This document shows, one piece after another, positions 26,934 to 35,888 of a stretch of 64,000 bases of DNA. The stretch lies in assembly GCA_018222765.1 (NCBI GenBank), contig JAAEZT010000009.1, positions 62,001 through 126,000 on the forward strand, given 5' to 3'. The DNA comes from a bacterium. Lineage in GTDB: Bacteria; Verrucomicrobiota; Verrucomicrobiia; Verrucomicrobiales; Akkermansiaceae. The notes below the pieces were generated by a model that was given only the letters and a program-made list of their open reading frames with translations, was not told the DNA's origin and searched no databases. Numbering within the stretch: position 1 is the first letter of the stretch; each line of letters begins with the position of its first letter. The position numbers were made by a program, and so were the translations under genes.

Positions 26934-29900
26934 TTACTCCACGATCATTTCGCCCTTCATGATAGTCCAGTGACCCGGGAAGGTGCAGAGGAAGGGATAG
27001 ATCCCCGGAGAGCTGGGGGCATTGAAGCGCAGGGTTTCGCTTTGTCCGACCTTGAGCATTTTGGTTGCATGCAGGATGCGTTTATCGTCGGGAATATAAT
27101 GCCTCCTCGCTGCTTTGGGGTCTGCGGCCATGAGGTTGGCCTTTTCTCCGATTTCCTGAATAGGAGTATTCTTAGCCAAGATGAGGAGGTTGTGCTCGGT
27201 AGCGTCAGGGTTCGCGAAAACTAGCTTCACCGGTTGCCCGGCCTTAACTGTGAACTTATCCTCAGTAAAAAGAAGGCGCTCGGGGATGGTTCCGATTTTG
27301 ACGGTGGCAAGGTTCTTTTGCCGATCGAATTGCTTCTGGTCTCGGGTGAGTTTTGTTTTCGTTTCGACGATCGGTTTGGCGAGAGCTGCGAGTTTCTCTT
27401 GGGTGTCAGGAAACCAATGAACTTTGAGGTTCTCTGAATTGAATGAGGAGCGGATGGCGTAGGCGAGGTGAGTGTCTGCGGGTTGCTCGAGGACGGGTGT
27501 GATGGCTTCGAGGGCATCCTTTTCTCCAATATAGGATGCGCACAGGCTGGCTTCGCGTCGGACGTGTTGAGAGGTGTGGCTTGCTCCAAATGCGAGAAGC
27601 TTTGAAGTGAATGCTGGTGGAGCGTCAACAAATCGGAGTGGACCGAAGGCCGAGGCTGCTACGAGGTGGTCGTCGCACTTGATGAGATTTTCGAGGAGTT
27701 CAAGATTTGGACTGTCGAGGGCTTGGTGAAGCCAAAGAGCTTCGAGGAGATGGAGAGGATTAGATTGTTTGGGAGTCCACGAGTTCAAGGCCGCGAGAAG
27801 ATTGTCGGGAGAAGTCAGAGACTGAGAGTCTTGACTACGTGCGCGGAGTTCGAGCTTGGCACGATAGCGGGTGCGGTAATGGGGGGACTTGAGGAGGTCT
27901 AACAATTCTGTCATCGATGCGCCGTTAATTTTAGGAGCTTCGGCGAGCTTGGATCCTTTGGGGACGATTCGCCAGATACGGCCGGCTTTGCGGTCGCGAC
28001 GAGGGTCGCGGAGGGAATACTGGGCGTGGCCTTTGACTGGGTTATACCAATCACAGACGTAGCAGGCTCCGCGGGGGCCAAAGTTGAGGTCGACGGGGAT
28101 GAAGGAAAGATTAGTCGAGAAGATGAGGTCGAATTGAAACTTCTCCGAGAAGTGATCGTCTTCTTCAGTCCAGGTATGGAACTCGATTTTGTTGGTGGGC
28201 TTGTAGCGGGCTTTGATGAAGCCGCCTTGCATTTCCTTGGGCCAGAAATCGTGGGAGACAAAATCTTGTCCACAAACTCCAGAGTAGGCTTGCATGCCGT
28301 TGGCCCTTGGATGTTGTTCCGGATAAGTCAGGTTGGTGGCGTGGAAGGTAGAGGCAAAGACGGGGTGAGAGGCGACATGGTTTCCCCAGGGGTCGAATGT
28401 GACGCCCCAAGGATTTGTGTTGGGATAGGCTCCAAAGGCAGTGAGTTTTTTGCTAGACGGATGGTAGAGAAACCAGGAGGAGTTCTTGGCGCGGACCGGC
28501 CCGTAGGCGGTTTCAATCTGGCTGTTGTGGAAGATGGATTCACGGAAGAGGAGGTCGCCGCCTGGAGTCCAGGTAAAGTCGTGAAGCGCGTGATGAGAGT
28601 CCTCACAACCGAATCCGGTAAAGAGAATTTGGCGGTGATCCATTTTTCCGTCGCCATTACGATCAGTGAGGTGGGTCAGGTGAGGTTCTTCCGAGCAATA
28701 GACGCCGCCATTTCCATCAAGGACGAATGAGAGCGGAATGTGTAGGTCATCGGCCCAGGTAGTGCATTTGTCTGCTTTCCCATCTTGGTCGGTGTCTTCG
28801 AGAATGATAATTTTATCGCAGGGCTTTTGCCCGGGATAGACGTGCGGATAGGTCACGGAGGTGGAAACCCATAGGCGTCCGCGATTGTCCCAACGCATTT
28901 GGATGGGGCAGGCCATTTCGGGGAAGTCTTCTTCGGAAGCGAAACAGTTGACCTCGAAACGAGGGTCAACTTTGAAGGCTTTGAGTTCGTCGGCAACCGA
29001 AAGGAATTTGTTAGCTCCTCGTGAGAGGAGAACATCGTCCATTTTTGGAAGGTTGGAATCGTCAGGCTTGGTGGTCTTACCGGTGGAAGCGGTGCTGTGA
29101 ATGGCCTTATCGCGATTCGCGACCATAAGATCAAAATTTCGCATTGCGGGAAGGAAGTCGAGGTAGCCGTAGGATTTGTTGCGAGCTCCCGTATAGTAGA
29201 AGGTGTTGAGAGGTCGATAGCGGTAGAAGAATTGGGTGGCTTTATCGATGACGAGGGATCGGAGCTCTTCGTTGATGGCACTGGGATCTTTTTGGAAAAG
29301 GGCCTTGAAGGTGGAGTTTGCAAATTCGGCGTGACCCTCGAGGTTGAGAGCATGGCCGTCGATGGTGATGGTTTGGGGAAGCGCGGCGACTTTTTTTTGG
29401 GCGTTTTGAATGAGATTGACGTAAGCAACTTGATGTTTCAGAGCTTCAAACTTGATAGCGCTCGCGTAACGAATAATGATTTTTTTTTGATTGGCTATTA
29501 ACGCCAATTCCTTATCGGGGCTCTGAGAATAGCCATCAGGCGCAAGATACGGTGAGAGGAGAATAATCCGAGGTGCGGAGTTTCCGTTATAGGCTTGGGA
29601 TTTGAGGTGAGTGAGAAATTTGTCCAGACGTTTTTTGAATGCAGGAAGACCTTCTTCTCCAGCAAATGATTCATTGTATCCATAGGCGGCGATGATGACA
29701 TCCGCTTTAAAATAGGTGAGGTGTTGATCGAGATCGCCGAAGTTATCGGGCCGTGGCATGAGGTCGATCTCGTCGGCTGGCCAGGCGAGATTGCGGACGA
29801 TGAGTTGGTGATTGGGATGATGTTGGTGGAAGAGGGTTTCGAGGTGCCCGTAGCGACGTTCGGCATCGAGGAGGAGATTTCCGATGAGGGCGATACGTGA

Positions 29901-30122
29901 TCCTTTTTCCAATTGGAGAGGCAGTGTGGTTTCTACAGGAGTTGTGGTCTTCGCGCGGGGTGAGGTTTTACGGTTGATGTAATACTTGGCGAGCGCGGGA
30001 TCCTTCCTCGGGGGAGCAACCTTGATTTTCTTGTTTTTGGCGTCCTGAACTTTGGGGTTTTGGGCTTCAGAGACAGAGTTCGAGAAGAGGCTGAAGATCA
30101 GAAGAGTTTGGAGGAATTTCAT
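26934..30122 (-). CDS. Giant periplasmic protein: SGNH-like hydrolase domain, dehydrogenase propeller, HEAT-like repeats and terminal cupredoxin
   Basis: 1062 residues with a signal peptide (MKFLQTLLIFSLFSNSVSEA). Residues about 65-285 resemble the GDSL/SGNH domain found at the front of these proteins (GSRIALIGNLLLDAERRYG). Residues about 385-720 are the membrane-bound dehydrogenase propeller (MRWDNRGRLWVSTSVTYPHV, ILEDTDQDGKADKCTTW, NTNPWGVTFDPWGN). HEAT-like helices follow, and residues about 955-1062 form a cupredoxin with copper ligands in TEHNLLILA and in YPFLCTFPGHWTIMKGEM. No CxxCH motif is present, so copper and not haem should be the electron carrier. It overlaps tatD by four bases (ATGA) and ends four bases from the convergent tetrahaem gene. 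Substrate unknown. Confidence 0.87.
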   Translation of the reverse strand: MKFLQTLLIFSLFSNSVSEAQNPKVQDAKNKKIKVAPPRKDPALAKYYINRKTSPRAKTTTPVETTLPLQLEKGSRIALIGNLLLDAERRYGHLETLFHQHHPNHQLIVRNLAWPADEIDLMPRPDNFGDLDQHLTYFKADVIIAAYGYNESFAGEEGLPAFKKRLDKFLTHLKSQAYNGNSAPRIILLSPYLAPDGYSQSPDKELALIANQKKIIIRYASAIKFEALKHQVAYVNLIQNAQKKVAALPQTITIDGHALNLEGHAEFANSTFKALFQKDPSAINEELRSLVIDKATQFFYRYRPLNTFYYTGARNKSYGYLDFLPAMRNFDLMVANRDKAIHSTASTGKTTKPDDSNLPKMDDVLLSRGANKFLSVADELKAFKVDPRFEVNCFASEEDFPEMACPIQMRWDNRGRLWVSTSVTYPHVYPGQKPCDKIIILEDTDQDGKADKCTTWADDLHIPLSFVLDGNGGVYCSEEPHLTHLTDRNGDGKMDHRQILFTGFGCEDSHHALHDFTWTPGGDLLFRESIFHNSQIETAYGPVRAKNSSWFLYHPSSKKLTAFGAYPNTNPWGVTFDPWGNHVASHPVFASTFHATNLTYPEQHPRANGMQAYSGVCGQDFVSHDFWPKEMQGGFIKARYKPTNKIEFHTWTEEDDHFSEKFQFDLIFSTNLSFIPVDLNFGPRGACYVCDWYNPVKGHAQYSLRDPRRDRKAGRIWRIVPKGSKLAEAPKINGASMTELLDLLKSPHYRTRYRAKLELRARSQDSQSLTSPDNLLAALNSWTPKQSNPLHLLEALWLHQALDSPNLELLENLIKCDDHLVAASAFGPLRFVDAPPAFTSKLLAFGASHTSQHVRREASLCASYIGEKDALEAITPVLEQPADTHLAYAIRSSFNSENLKVHWFPDTQEKLAALAKPIVETKTKLTRDQKQFDRQKNLATVKIGTIPERLLFTEDKFTVKAGQPVKLVFANPDATEHNLLILAKNTPIQEIGEKANLMAADPKAARRHYIPDDKRILHATKMLKVGQSETLRFNAPSSPGIYPFLCTFPGHWTIMKGEMIVE

Positions 30123-30898
30123 TTCTGCGATGATGCGATGCTAAAAAACTTACGTGAGTTTTGCGCAAATTGTTCAACAGGAATGTTGAGAACTTGGGCG
30201 CATTGAACTGCGATCTCTTTAAGGTTTGCGGGATGATTGAGATCTTCAAGCTGATAATTCGGAGATGGAGGGCGCATGTCTGGCGCGTCCGTTTCCACGA
30301 GTATACGATCAGTTGGAAGCTGGCGGAAGATTTCCCGAATCTTCGCCTTTCTTGAATGGAGAAATTGCCCGGAGAAAGAAAAGTGTGCGCCGAGCTTTAG
30401 AAGTTCTCTAGCCGTTTCCAGAGATCCGGAGTATGAATGAAGAAGAAGGCGGGTAGGGAGAATCGTGCTTTCCTTGAGAATGGTAAGGAGAGGACCCCAG
30501 GCTTTTAGACAGTGAATGGTGATGGGGCGCTCAAATTGAGCCGCCAGATCCAAATGTTTTTGAAAAATAGGAAGTTGAAGGTCAATGTCGTGACCCTTGA
30601 CCCAACGATCAAGTCCACATTCGCCGATTGCTGCGTTTGGCGACTCTATGAGAAGACCCGCGAGAGTGCTCAACCAGTGGTCTGAGCGTTGCTTGAGGTG
30701 CCAAGGATGTAACCCGTATGAGGGAATGACAAGGTCCGGGTGCTCTTGAGCGAGTTTCTTTACTTTGGGCCAGTCTGATTCAGTGGTACCATTGATGACG
30801 CATCGACTGATGCCGACTCTGTGCATCTCCGAGATCAGCTCATCACGAAGTCGATCAAAGCGGGGATTTTGAAGGTGATTGTGACTATCGAATAACAT
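30119..30898 (-). CDS. TatD-family metal-dependent hydrolase
   Basis: 259 residues from the ATG at 30898; an in-frame TTG at 30937 would overlap the previous gene. TatD-like landmarks are FDSHNHLQNPRFD (metal-binding HxH), YGLHPWHL, AAIGECGLDRW, RPITIHCLKAW, LLLHSYSGS and RILVETDAPDM. The family acts as Mg-dependent DNase, and some members trim nucleic acids or tRNA-linked aminoacyl groups. Its stop overlaps the start codon of the cupredoxin-ended dehydrogenase; it follows the coiled-coil gene by 19 bases. Confidence 0.93.
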   Translation of the reverse strand: MLFDSHNHLQNPRFDRLRDELISEMHRVGISRCVINGTTESDWPKVKKLAQEHPDLVIPSYGLHPWHLKQRSDHWLSTLAGLLIESPNAAIGECGLDRWVKGHDIDLQLPIFQKHLDLAAQFERPITIHCLKAWGPLLTILKESTILPTRLLLHSYSGSLETARELLKLGAHFSFSGQFLHSRKAKIREIFRQLPTDRILVETDAPDMRPPSPNYQLEDLNHPANLKEIAVQCAQVLNIPVEQFAQNSRKFFSIASSQK

Positions 30899-30917
30899 CA
30901 CCTTCGGTAGGCGCGAT

Positions 30918-31793
30918 TTACTTGGTGATTCGTTCAACTAGCTTTCGATTCCAGGCGATAGATTTACGAAGGAGCGTCAGTTGTTCAAGAAGTCCCGAGT
31001 GTTTGGCATAGACTTTTTTGCAGGCGGGATCCTTGAAGTTGATATTCAGATAACGACCAATTTCACGACAAAGCACGCTGTCTTCTTCCTGAAGTAAACC
31101 AAGTTTGGCCTGATACTTTGTGATATCTTTGTTGGCTCGGCTGATTTGAGAATAGCTTTCGGATGTTTCGTCTTTGGTTCCTTGCAGCTTCTGATCAATT
31201 CGGGCCTGAAGTTCGTTAAGACTACCTTGTTCGATCTCGATACGATTTTCCACCCCCATCAAGACTTCTTTAAATCCGTTAAAAGTATCTTTGAGTTTGA
31301 TTAGTTTCTCGCGGCATTCCCGATATTGCTCAGTATCTCCCTGTCCTTCTTCTTGGAGGACGCGGGCCTTCATCCTGAAGGCCTCATACTTGTGTTTGAC
31401 GTGTTGAGCCTCTATTTTGATGTCATCCCGCTGGGTCTTAAGCTTATCTAGGATCTCGAAAAGTTCTTCGCGTCGTTCGTAAAGCCCTTGTCCCAATTCT
31501 TTGGAGCGGTCAGTGGCCTCGGCGCGATGTTGGTGGGCTTCTTCGAGAATTCGTTCGGCATTGGTAATTTTTTCCCGAATCTCTTTTTGTTCTCGTTCGA
31601 GGCGGCGGATGTTCCAGTATTCCATCGAGAGTTCATCGATGTTTTCGATGTTCTTCCAACAGTATTTCCCGAGTAGTTCTTCTCCATCCTGCATGAGATG
31701 GCTTTCAAAAGCTGCATCGGTCATACGCTTGGTTTTACGCAGGAGTCCGAATGACTGAAAAACTACAGCGAAGCCAAATCGGGTGCGGGTCAT
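30918..31793 (-). CDS. Coiled-coil protein of unknown function
   Basis: 291 residues; not recognised. Residues about 55-215 are almost entirely charged heptad-like helix (RRLEREQKEIREKITNAERI, LQEEGQGDTEQYRECREKL, IEIEQGSLNELQARIDQKL), predicting long coiled coils. The N-terminus (FGFAVVFQSFGLLRKTKRM) is mildly hydrophobic but not a clear signal peptide, and MTDAAF at 31724 is an alternative start. The C-terminal 60 residues contain two cysteines and look globular. It lies eight bases after acs and 19 before tatD, so it is in the same unit. A structural or scaffold role is possible, nothing more. Confidence 0.8.
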   Translation of the reverse strand: MTRTRFGFAVVFQSFGLLRKTKRMTDAAFESHLMQDGEELLGKYCWKNIENIDELSMEYWNIRRLEREQKEIREKITNAERILEEAHQHRAEATDRSKELGQGLYERREELFEILDKLKTQRDDIKIEAQHVKHKYEAFRMKARVLQEEGQGDTEQYRECREKLIKLKDTFNGFKEVLMGVENRIEIEQGSLNELQARIDQKLQGTKDETSESYSQISRANKDITKYQAKLGLLQEEDSVLCREIGRYLNINFKDPACKKVYAKHSGLLEQLTLLRKSIAWNRKLVERITK

Positions 31794-31801
31794 GATGAAT
31801 T

Positions 31802-33751
31802 TTACTTTTTGAGATTCTTCTGAAGGTCGGCGATGACGCTGTAGTCCTCAAGAGTCGTGATGTTTCCCGAAACCTCTCCGGTAGCGACGAGTTCTTTGAG
31901 AAGACGTCGCATAATCTTACCGGAACGGGTCTTGGGTAGTGAGGGCGTGAAATAGATTTCGTCAGGCTTAGCGATTGCTCCAATAACTTTGCCAACATGG
32001 TTGCGGAGTTCCTTGGCGAGTGCCTCGGAAGTTTTGATATTGCCTTTTACCGTTACGAAGGCCACGACGCCTTGTCCTTTGATTTCGTGTGGACGTCCCA
32101 CGACCGCAGATTCAGCGACGGCTTTGTGTTCGACAAGGGCGCTTTCCACTTCGGCAGTCCCCAGGCGGTGGCCGGAGACGTTGAGGACGTCATCGAGCCG
32201 GCCGACGATCCAGAAGTTGCCTTGCCTGTCAGTGCGGGCTCCGTCACCGGCCGTATACATCCCTTTGTAGTCGTTCCAGTAAGTGTCGCGATAGCGCTTC
32301 TTGTCGCCATAGATGCTGCGTAGCATTGATGGCCACGGCTTTCGGATGACTAGCTTGCCTCCTTCGTTGGGGGCGCATTCTTCGCCAGTTTCGTCAAGGA
32401 TGGCAGCATCGACTCCGAAGAAGGGCAGAGTTGCCGTCCCGGGCTTAGTGGGTGTGCAACCGGGGAGGGGTGAAATCATGATGGCGCCAGTTTCGGTCTG
32501 CCACCAGGTGTCGACAATGGGACAACGTCCGCCCCCAATCTTTTCATGATACCACATCCAGGCTTCCGGATTGATCGGCTCACCTACGGTGCCGAGGAGT
32601 CGGAGCGAGGAAAGATCTCTCGAATCGGGGAATTGATCTCCCGCTTTAATGAAGGCTCGAATGGCGGTTGGAGCAGTGTAGAAAATGGTGACACCGTACT
32701 TCTCGACGATATCCCAGAAGCGACCGAAGTCGGGATGATTGGGGGCGCCTTCATACATGACCTGTGTCACGCCATTGGAGAGAGGTCCGTAGGCAATGTA
32801 GGAGTGGCCAGTGACCCAACCGACATCAGCGGTGCACCAGTAGACATCGTCATCCTGCATATCGAAAATGTATTTGCAGGTGGAGTAAGTGCCGGTGAGA
32901 TAACCGCCGGCGGTGTGGAGGATTCCCTTGGGTTTTCCTGTGGATCCTGAGGTGTAGAGAATGAAAAGCGGGTGCTCGCTGTCGAAAGCTTTGGCTACGT
33001 GCTTGGTGGAAACCCTAGCTGCTTCTTCGTGCCAGTAGACATCACGTCCGCGCTTCATGGGAATCTTGTCCCCGATGCGCTGATGAACAATGACGGTTTC
33101 TACAGATTTGTATTTCTTGAGTGCCTCGTCGACGTTGGCTTTCAAAGGCACGACTCCGCCACGACGGTAACCTCCGTCGGCGGTGATGACGGCCTTGGCT
33201 TTGCAGTCGGAAAGTCGATCCACAATGGACTCGGCAGAGAACCCACCGAACACGACCGAATGAACAGCCCCAATGCGGGCGCAGGCCAACATCGCGATGA
33301 CCGCTTCCGGAACCATAGGCATGTAAATCAAGACGCGATCTTTGGGTTTGATGCCTTGTGCGAGTAGAACGTTGGCAAATTGGCAAACCTCACGGTGAAG
33401 TTGGCGGTAGGTGAGGGTGCGGGACTCGCCGGGTTCCCCCTCCCAAATGATGGCGGCTTTGTTGGCCCGGCCATTGGTGAGGTGGCGATCAACGCAGTTT
33501 TCGCAGACGTTGAGTTTTCCACCGACAAACCACTTGGCGTAAGGGGGCTTCCAGTCGAGGGCTTTGGTCCACTTTTTCTGCCAGGTCAGTTCTTTGGCTT
33601 CGCGGGCCCAAAAAACGCCGGGTTTCTCGATTGATTCCTTATGCATGCGCTTGTATTGCGCCATGCTTTTGATCCGGGCGTTTTTTGAAAATTCCTTGGA
33701 GGGTTTGAAGATGCGGTTTTCGCTTAGGTGGCTCTCGATATTATCGCTCAT
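31802..33751 (-). CDS. acs: Acetyl-CoA synthetase (AMP-forming)
   Basis: 649 residues, the standard length. It activates acetate to acetyl-CoA through acetyl-AMP. The P-loop-like core [30 protein letters not shown] and the hinge region [20 protein letters not shown] are clear, and the C-terminal acetylation-regulated catalytic lysine sits in [14 protein letters not shown]. The N-terminus begins with [17 protein letters not shown], also family-typical. It is the first gene of a minus-strand unit running acs, coiled-coil protein, tatD, cupredoxin-type dehydrogenase. Confidence 0.97.
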   Translation of the reverse strand: MSDNIESHLSENRIFKPSKEFSKNARIKSMAQYKRMHKESIEKPGVFWAREAKELTWQKKWTKALDWKPPYAKWFVGGKLNVCENCVDRHLTNGRANKAAIIWEGEPGESRTLTYRQLHREVCQFANVLLAQGIKPKDRVLIYMPMVPEAVIAMLACARIGAVHSVVFGGFSAESIVDRLSDCKAKAVITADGGYRRGGVVPLKANVDEALKKYKSVETVIVHQRIGDKIPMKRGRDVYWHEEAARVSTKHVAKAFDSEHPLFILYTSGSTGKPKGILHTAGGYLTGTYSTCKYIFDMQDDDVYWCTADVGWVTGHSYIAYGPLSNGVTQVMYEGAPNHPDFGRFWDIVEKYGVTIFYTAPTAIRAFIKAGDQFPDSRDLSSLRLLGTVGEPINPEAWMWYHEKIGGGRCPIVDTWWQTETGAIMISPLPGCTPTKPGTATLPFFGVDAAILDETGEECAPNEGGKLVIRKPWPSMLRSIYGDKKRYRDTYWNDYKGMYTAGDGARTDRQGNFWIVGRLDDVLNVSGHRLGTAEVESALVEHKAVAESAVVGRPHEIKGQGVVAFVTVKGNIKTSEALAKELRNHVGKVIGAIAKPDEIYFTPSLPKTRSGKIMRRLLKELVATGEVSGNITTLEDYSVIADLQKNLKK

Positions 33752-33816
33752 GCTTTCTCTGGAGAAAACTTAACAAGATGAATGATGAGGGCACAATGCC
33801 GGATTAAGGTAAATCC

Positions 33817-34539
33817 CTACTTCCTTGGAGTCTTGGCGAGTGCAAGAAGAGATTCCCGCTCACTGGTTTCCAGTGCTCGCCATTTTCCCGGAGCGAGATT
33901 GTCGAGATCAAGGTCGCCGATCCGAATTCGAACGAGACGCTTCACGCGGTGGCCCACGGCTTGGACCATGTAGCGTATCTGTCGCTTAAGGCCGGTTTTG
34001 AGGGTCATTTCCATACGACGGGAAGAGAGGCGTTTGACCGAGGAGGCACGAGCTTTGCCGACCTCGGTGTGGACCCCTTTTTCAAACTGGGAGAGAATGG
34101 AGTTTTCGAAGGCGTTCTGCACGGTAACGTGATAGATCTTTTCGATGTTGTGCTTTGGGTGGGTCAGGGCCTGGGAGAGTTTGCCGTCATTGCTGAGGAT
34201 GAGAAGTCCTTCGGATTCCAAATCGAGTCGACCAACGTGCATGAGGTGATGCATTTTGGGCGGGAGGAGTTCGTAAATCGTGGCGCGTCCGTTTTCGTCG
34301 CTCCGGCTGCAGACCAGCCCGGGAGGTTTATGGAGGACGATGGATTGGACCATGAGCGGCTCAATACGCTTTCCTGAAGCCCGAACGGAATCTCCGGGTT
34401 GCACACGGTATCCAGGGTTGAGGCAGACGTCGCCATTGACGATCACTTCACCTTGTTGGACCAGAGCATCGCAACCGCGACGGGAACCGATTCCGGCGGA
34501 AGCGAGGTATTTGTTGAGTCGGATTCCTTCAGGTGTCAT
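33817..34539 (-). CDS. RsuA/RluB-family pseudouridine synthase
   Basis: 240 residues. An N-terminal S4 RNA-binding domain (IRLNKYLASAGIGSRRGCDA, VQQGEVIVNG) is followed by the synthase domain with the catalytic aspartate in MHVGRLDLESEGLLILSNDG and KIYHVTV. Members modify one uridine in 16S or 23S rRNA; the exact site cannot be read from sequence. The ATG at 34539 is well placed for the family, but a strong intrinsic terminator for the upstream gene ends two bases before it and no ribosome binding site is possible in that U-rich stretch. Confidence 0.94.
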   Translation of the reverse strand: MTPEGIRLNKYLASAGIGSRRGCDALVQQGEVIVNGDVCLNPGYRVQPGDSVRASGKRIEPLMVQSIVLHKPPGLVCSRSDENGRATIYELLPPKMHHLMHVGRLDLESEGLLILSNDGKLSQALTHPKHNIEKIYHVTVQNAFENSILSQFEKGVHTEVGKARASSVKRLSSRRMEMTLKTGLKRQIRYMVQAVGHRVKRLVRIRIGDLDLDNLAPGKWRALETSERESLLALAKTPRK

Positions 34540-34541
34540 GA

Positions 34542-34577
34542 CAAAAGAAAAAGCGGAGCCCGCAATGAGGCCCCGCT
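34542..34577 (-). terminator. Strong intrinsic terminator after the small basic protein gene
   Basis: On the minus strand a nine-pair stem (34569-34577 with 34552-34560, one G-U pair, otherwise perfect) with an eight-base loop is followed at once by TTTTTCTTTTG. It lies 34 bases past the small basic protein stop codon and ends just before the ATG of the pseudouridine synthase gene. Confidence 0.85.
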
Positions 34578-34611
34578 ATGAAAGTATTTGTGAAAAAGTT
34601 CCCAGCGGAGA

Positions 34612-34767
34612 CTAACTCTCAGCTTTGGTTTTGGGGAGGCCGATGGCGCTTTTGCCTTCTTGCCATTCTCCTCGTTCTTTCATGAGCTTTACACGCTCAA
34701 AGCGTTTCATTACTGAGCGCTTACCAGTGGCGCCGCCTTTTCGTTTCAGTGAGTTGTGCTTGGACAT
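34612..34767 (-). CDS. Verrucomicrobia/Chlamydia-type small basic protein
   Basis: 51 residues, reading MSKHNSLKRKGGATGKRSVM at the start, then KRFERVKLMKERGEW and ending AIGLPKTKAES. This matches a family of roughly 50-residue basic proteins known from Chlamydiae and Verrucomicrobia (TIGR04137 from memory): SKH-x-SL at the front, RFERV in the middle and GLPKTK at the end. Nearly one third of the residues are lysine or arginine, which fits an RNA or ribosome association, but function is unproven. The gene is followed by a strong terminator. Its presence is one of the better taxonomic clues in the window. Confidence 0.9.
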   Translation of the reverse strand: MSKHNSLKRKGGATGKRSVMKRFERVKLMKERGEWQEGKSAIGLPKTKAES

Positions 34768-34907
34768 AAGATCTTCGGTCAGGTTGGGGCGCGGAAGCTA
34801 GGAAGCGATGGTGACTTTGGCAAGGATGAACTTTCATTAATTTGAGTTAGGCAAAAGGGCTGAGATTCCGCCTCGCCAGAACCCTTGGGCGATCATATTT
34901 TATCCCC

Positions 34908-35882
34908 GTGCCCGCGGAATGTGAAGAAAGCCAGATCAAGTTGGAGTTCGAGACCCCTCGATTTCTACAGTCTCTTTTTGCTCATGATGAAAGGCTATTA
35001 AAGTATTTGGAGAATCAGGCCGGGGTGAAAATCGTCACCCGCGACGGTTGGTTGCTGGCTCGGGGGTGTCCCGAGGGTTGTGCCAATGTGGAACAGGTTT
35101 TCGGGGATTTGGAGGAAGCGCGGCGAAATGGGGGAGAGATCACAGCCCGGGATTTTCGGACCGCAGTGGATATCGCCTTAAGTGAGGATGGAGAAGCTAG
35201 TGTTTCGGATTTGGTCAGTGTCCAGTTGGTGGGAGCTCGTGGGCGAAAGCCCGTGGTGGCAAGGACTCGGAATCAGTTGAAATATCTCAATGCGATGCAG
35301 AAGAATGAGGTCGTCTTTGGTTTAGGTCCTGCAGGAACGGGTAAAACCTATTTGGCGGTGGCGATGGCGCTCCACATGCTAAAGAACAAGGAGATCAATC
35401 GCGTGGTGCTCACTCGTCCAGCGGTCGAAGCTGGAGAGGCCCTGGGCTTTTTACCCGGAGACATGCGAGACAAGGTCGCCCCGTATTTACGTCCACTGTA
35501 TGATGCCATCGACGACATGTTGGGATTTGAGGAAGGTGATAAGCGTTTGGAGGACGGCAGTATCGAAATTGCTCCACTGGCTTACATGCGTGGACGGACG
35601 CTCTCAAAGTCATTCCTCATCTTGGACGAAGCGCAAAACACAACCCGTGAGCAAATGTTCATGGCTCTAACTCGTTTAGGGGAAGGGTCGCGTTGTGTCG
35701 TCACCGGAGATTCCTCTCAGATCGATTTGAAGGAGCATCGGACGTCGGGACTCCTGGAAGCCGAAAACGCCCTCAAGGGCGTCAAGGGTGTTGGCTTTAA
35801 TTATTTTGACACGGATGATGTTGTGCGCCACGCCGTTGTTGGTCGAATCATCGAAGCCTATAACAAGGAACGTTCCCAGTAA
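34908..35882 (+). CDS. PhoH family ATPase
   Basis: 324 residues from a GTG at 34908. The N-terminal KH-like domain (residues about 10-90) precedes a RecA-like ATPase with Walker A GPAGTGKT (140-147), the family block VVLTRPAVEAGEALGFLPGD and Walker B FLILDEAQNTT, then TGDSSQIDL. PhoH proteins are cytoplasmic ATPases linked to RNA metabolism and, in some bacteria, ribosome maturation with YbeY; no ybeY is beside it. trkA starts six bases after its stop, so the two are probably co-transcribed. Confidence 0.94.
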   Translation: MPAECEESQIKLEFETPRFLQSLFAHDERLLKYLENQAGVKIVTRDGWLLARGCPEGCANVEQVFGDLEEARRNGGEITARDFRTAVDIALSEDGEASVSDLVSVQLVGARGRKPVVARTRNQLKYLNAMQKNEVVFGLGPAGTGKTYLAVAMALHMLKNKEINRVVLTRPAVEAGEALGFLPGDMRDKVAPYLRPLYDAIDDMLGFEEGDKRLEDGSIEIAPLAYMRGRTLSKSFLILDEAQNTTREQMFMALTRLGEGSRCVVTGDSSQIDLKEHRTSGLLEAENALKGVKGVGFNYFDTDDVVRHAVVGRIIEAYNKERSQ

Positions 35883-35888
35883 GCAGCC

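Noticed and set aside
28026-28730. Open frame of 234 codons on plus opposite the cupredoxin-type protein
   Set aside because: Antisense to well-supported propeller sequence; Val/Gly/Glu-rich shadow composition.
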